Source: JASFTV01 sp050050615 (GTDB lineage: Bacteria; Desulfobacterota; DSM-4660; Desulfatiglandales; HGW-15). Taken from it: a stretch of DNA of 5,912 nucleotides. A model generated the notes under the pieces. It was not told the origin of the DNA. It saw nothing but the letters and a program-made list of their open reading frames with translations, and did no database searches. The stretch lies in the NCBI GenBank assembly GCA_050050615.1, contig JASFTV010000232.1, positions 1 to 5,912 of the forward strand, written 5' to 3'. Below are positions 5,892-5,912 of this stretch, piece by piece; position 1 is the stretch's first letter; every line of letters begins with the position of its first letter. The translations under genes and the position numbers were made by a program.

Positions 5892-5907
5892 TGTTGACAT
5901 TTCAACA
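5892..5907. promoter_or_regulatory. 16-bp palindrome, possible activator site
   Basis: TGTTGA-CATT-TCAACA is a perfect 6-4-6 inverted repeat centred about 57 bases upstream of the predicted start. Dyads of this type are usual binding sites for Fis-type helix-turn-helix regulators such as the NtrC-family protein in this window. The window ends just beyond, so further copies upstream cannot be seen. Confidence 0.4.
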
Positions 5908-5912
5908 TAATT

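Noticed and set aside
1..5912. CRISPR arrays, tRNA or rRNA genes, insertion sequences
   Set aside because: No regularly spaced repeats, cloverleaf-like sequence, ribosomal RNA blocks or transposase fragments were found on either strand.

Overview
The window is bacterial. It holds two gene blocks that converge. The + strand (1-2227) carries a two-component pair: the 3' part of a membrane-type sensor histidine kinase, overlapped by a complete NtrC-family, sigma-54-dependent response regulator. The - strand (read from 5836 down to 2326) carries five genes that look like one transcription unit. In transcription order they are a 62-residue basic protein, a universal-stress-protein-like protein, a TauE/SafE-family permease, a three-helix membrane protein resembling DUF1634 companions of TauE permeases, and a cytidylate-kinase-like protein fused to a BON domain. 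The gene kinds, dense two-component/sigma-54 regulation and mid-range base composition suggest a Desulfobacterota (deltaproteobacterial, possibly sulfate-reducing) genome. That is inference from gene style, not a database match.

The most striking observation is that three otherwise unrelated proteins of the - strand unit carry the same short helical motif near their N-termini. Its consensus is A-[IV]-T-F-A-E-A-G-x4-A-x-E-[IFV]-[LV]. It occurs in the small basic protein, in front of the USP-like fold, and in front of the first membrane helix of the DUF1634-like protein. The three DNA copies differ at many synonymous positions, so this is conserved protein sequence and not a fresh duplication. 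A shared docking or oligomerisation element joining soluble stress proteins to a membrane transporter complex is a reasonable hypothesis.

Regulatory DNA is concentrated at the right edge (5841-5907), upstream of the - strand unit. There are two perfect short palindromes, a sigma-54-like -24/-12 element whose predicted start fits the GTG start of the first gene, and two closely spaced Shine-Dalgarno sequences serving two different frames. The neighbouring two-component pair makes a sigma-54-driven transporter unit plausible, but no direct link can be shown from sequence. The 159-bp gap 3142-3300 holds two adjacent palindromes (3169-3201), a longer imperfect hairpin (3263-3295) and an open frame of doubtful status. 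The 98-bp convergent gap 2228-2325 holds no convincing terminator.

Working model (inference): the kinase/regulator pair senses an envelope or anion signal. The permease with its DUF1634-like partner moves a sulfur oxyanion or organic anion. The USP-like, small basic and kinase/BON proteins act as cytoplasmic accessory factors.
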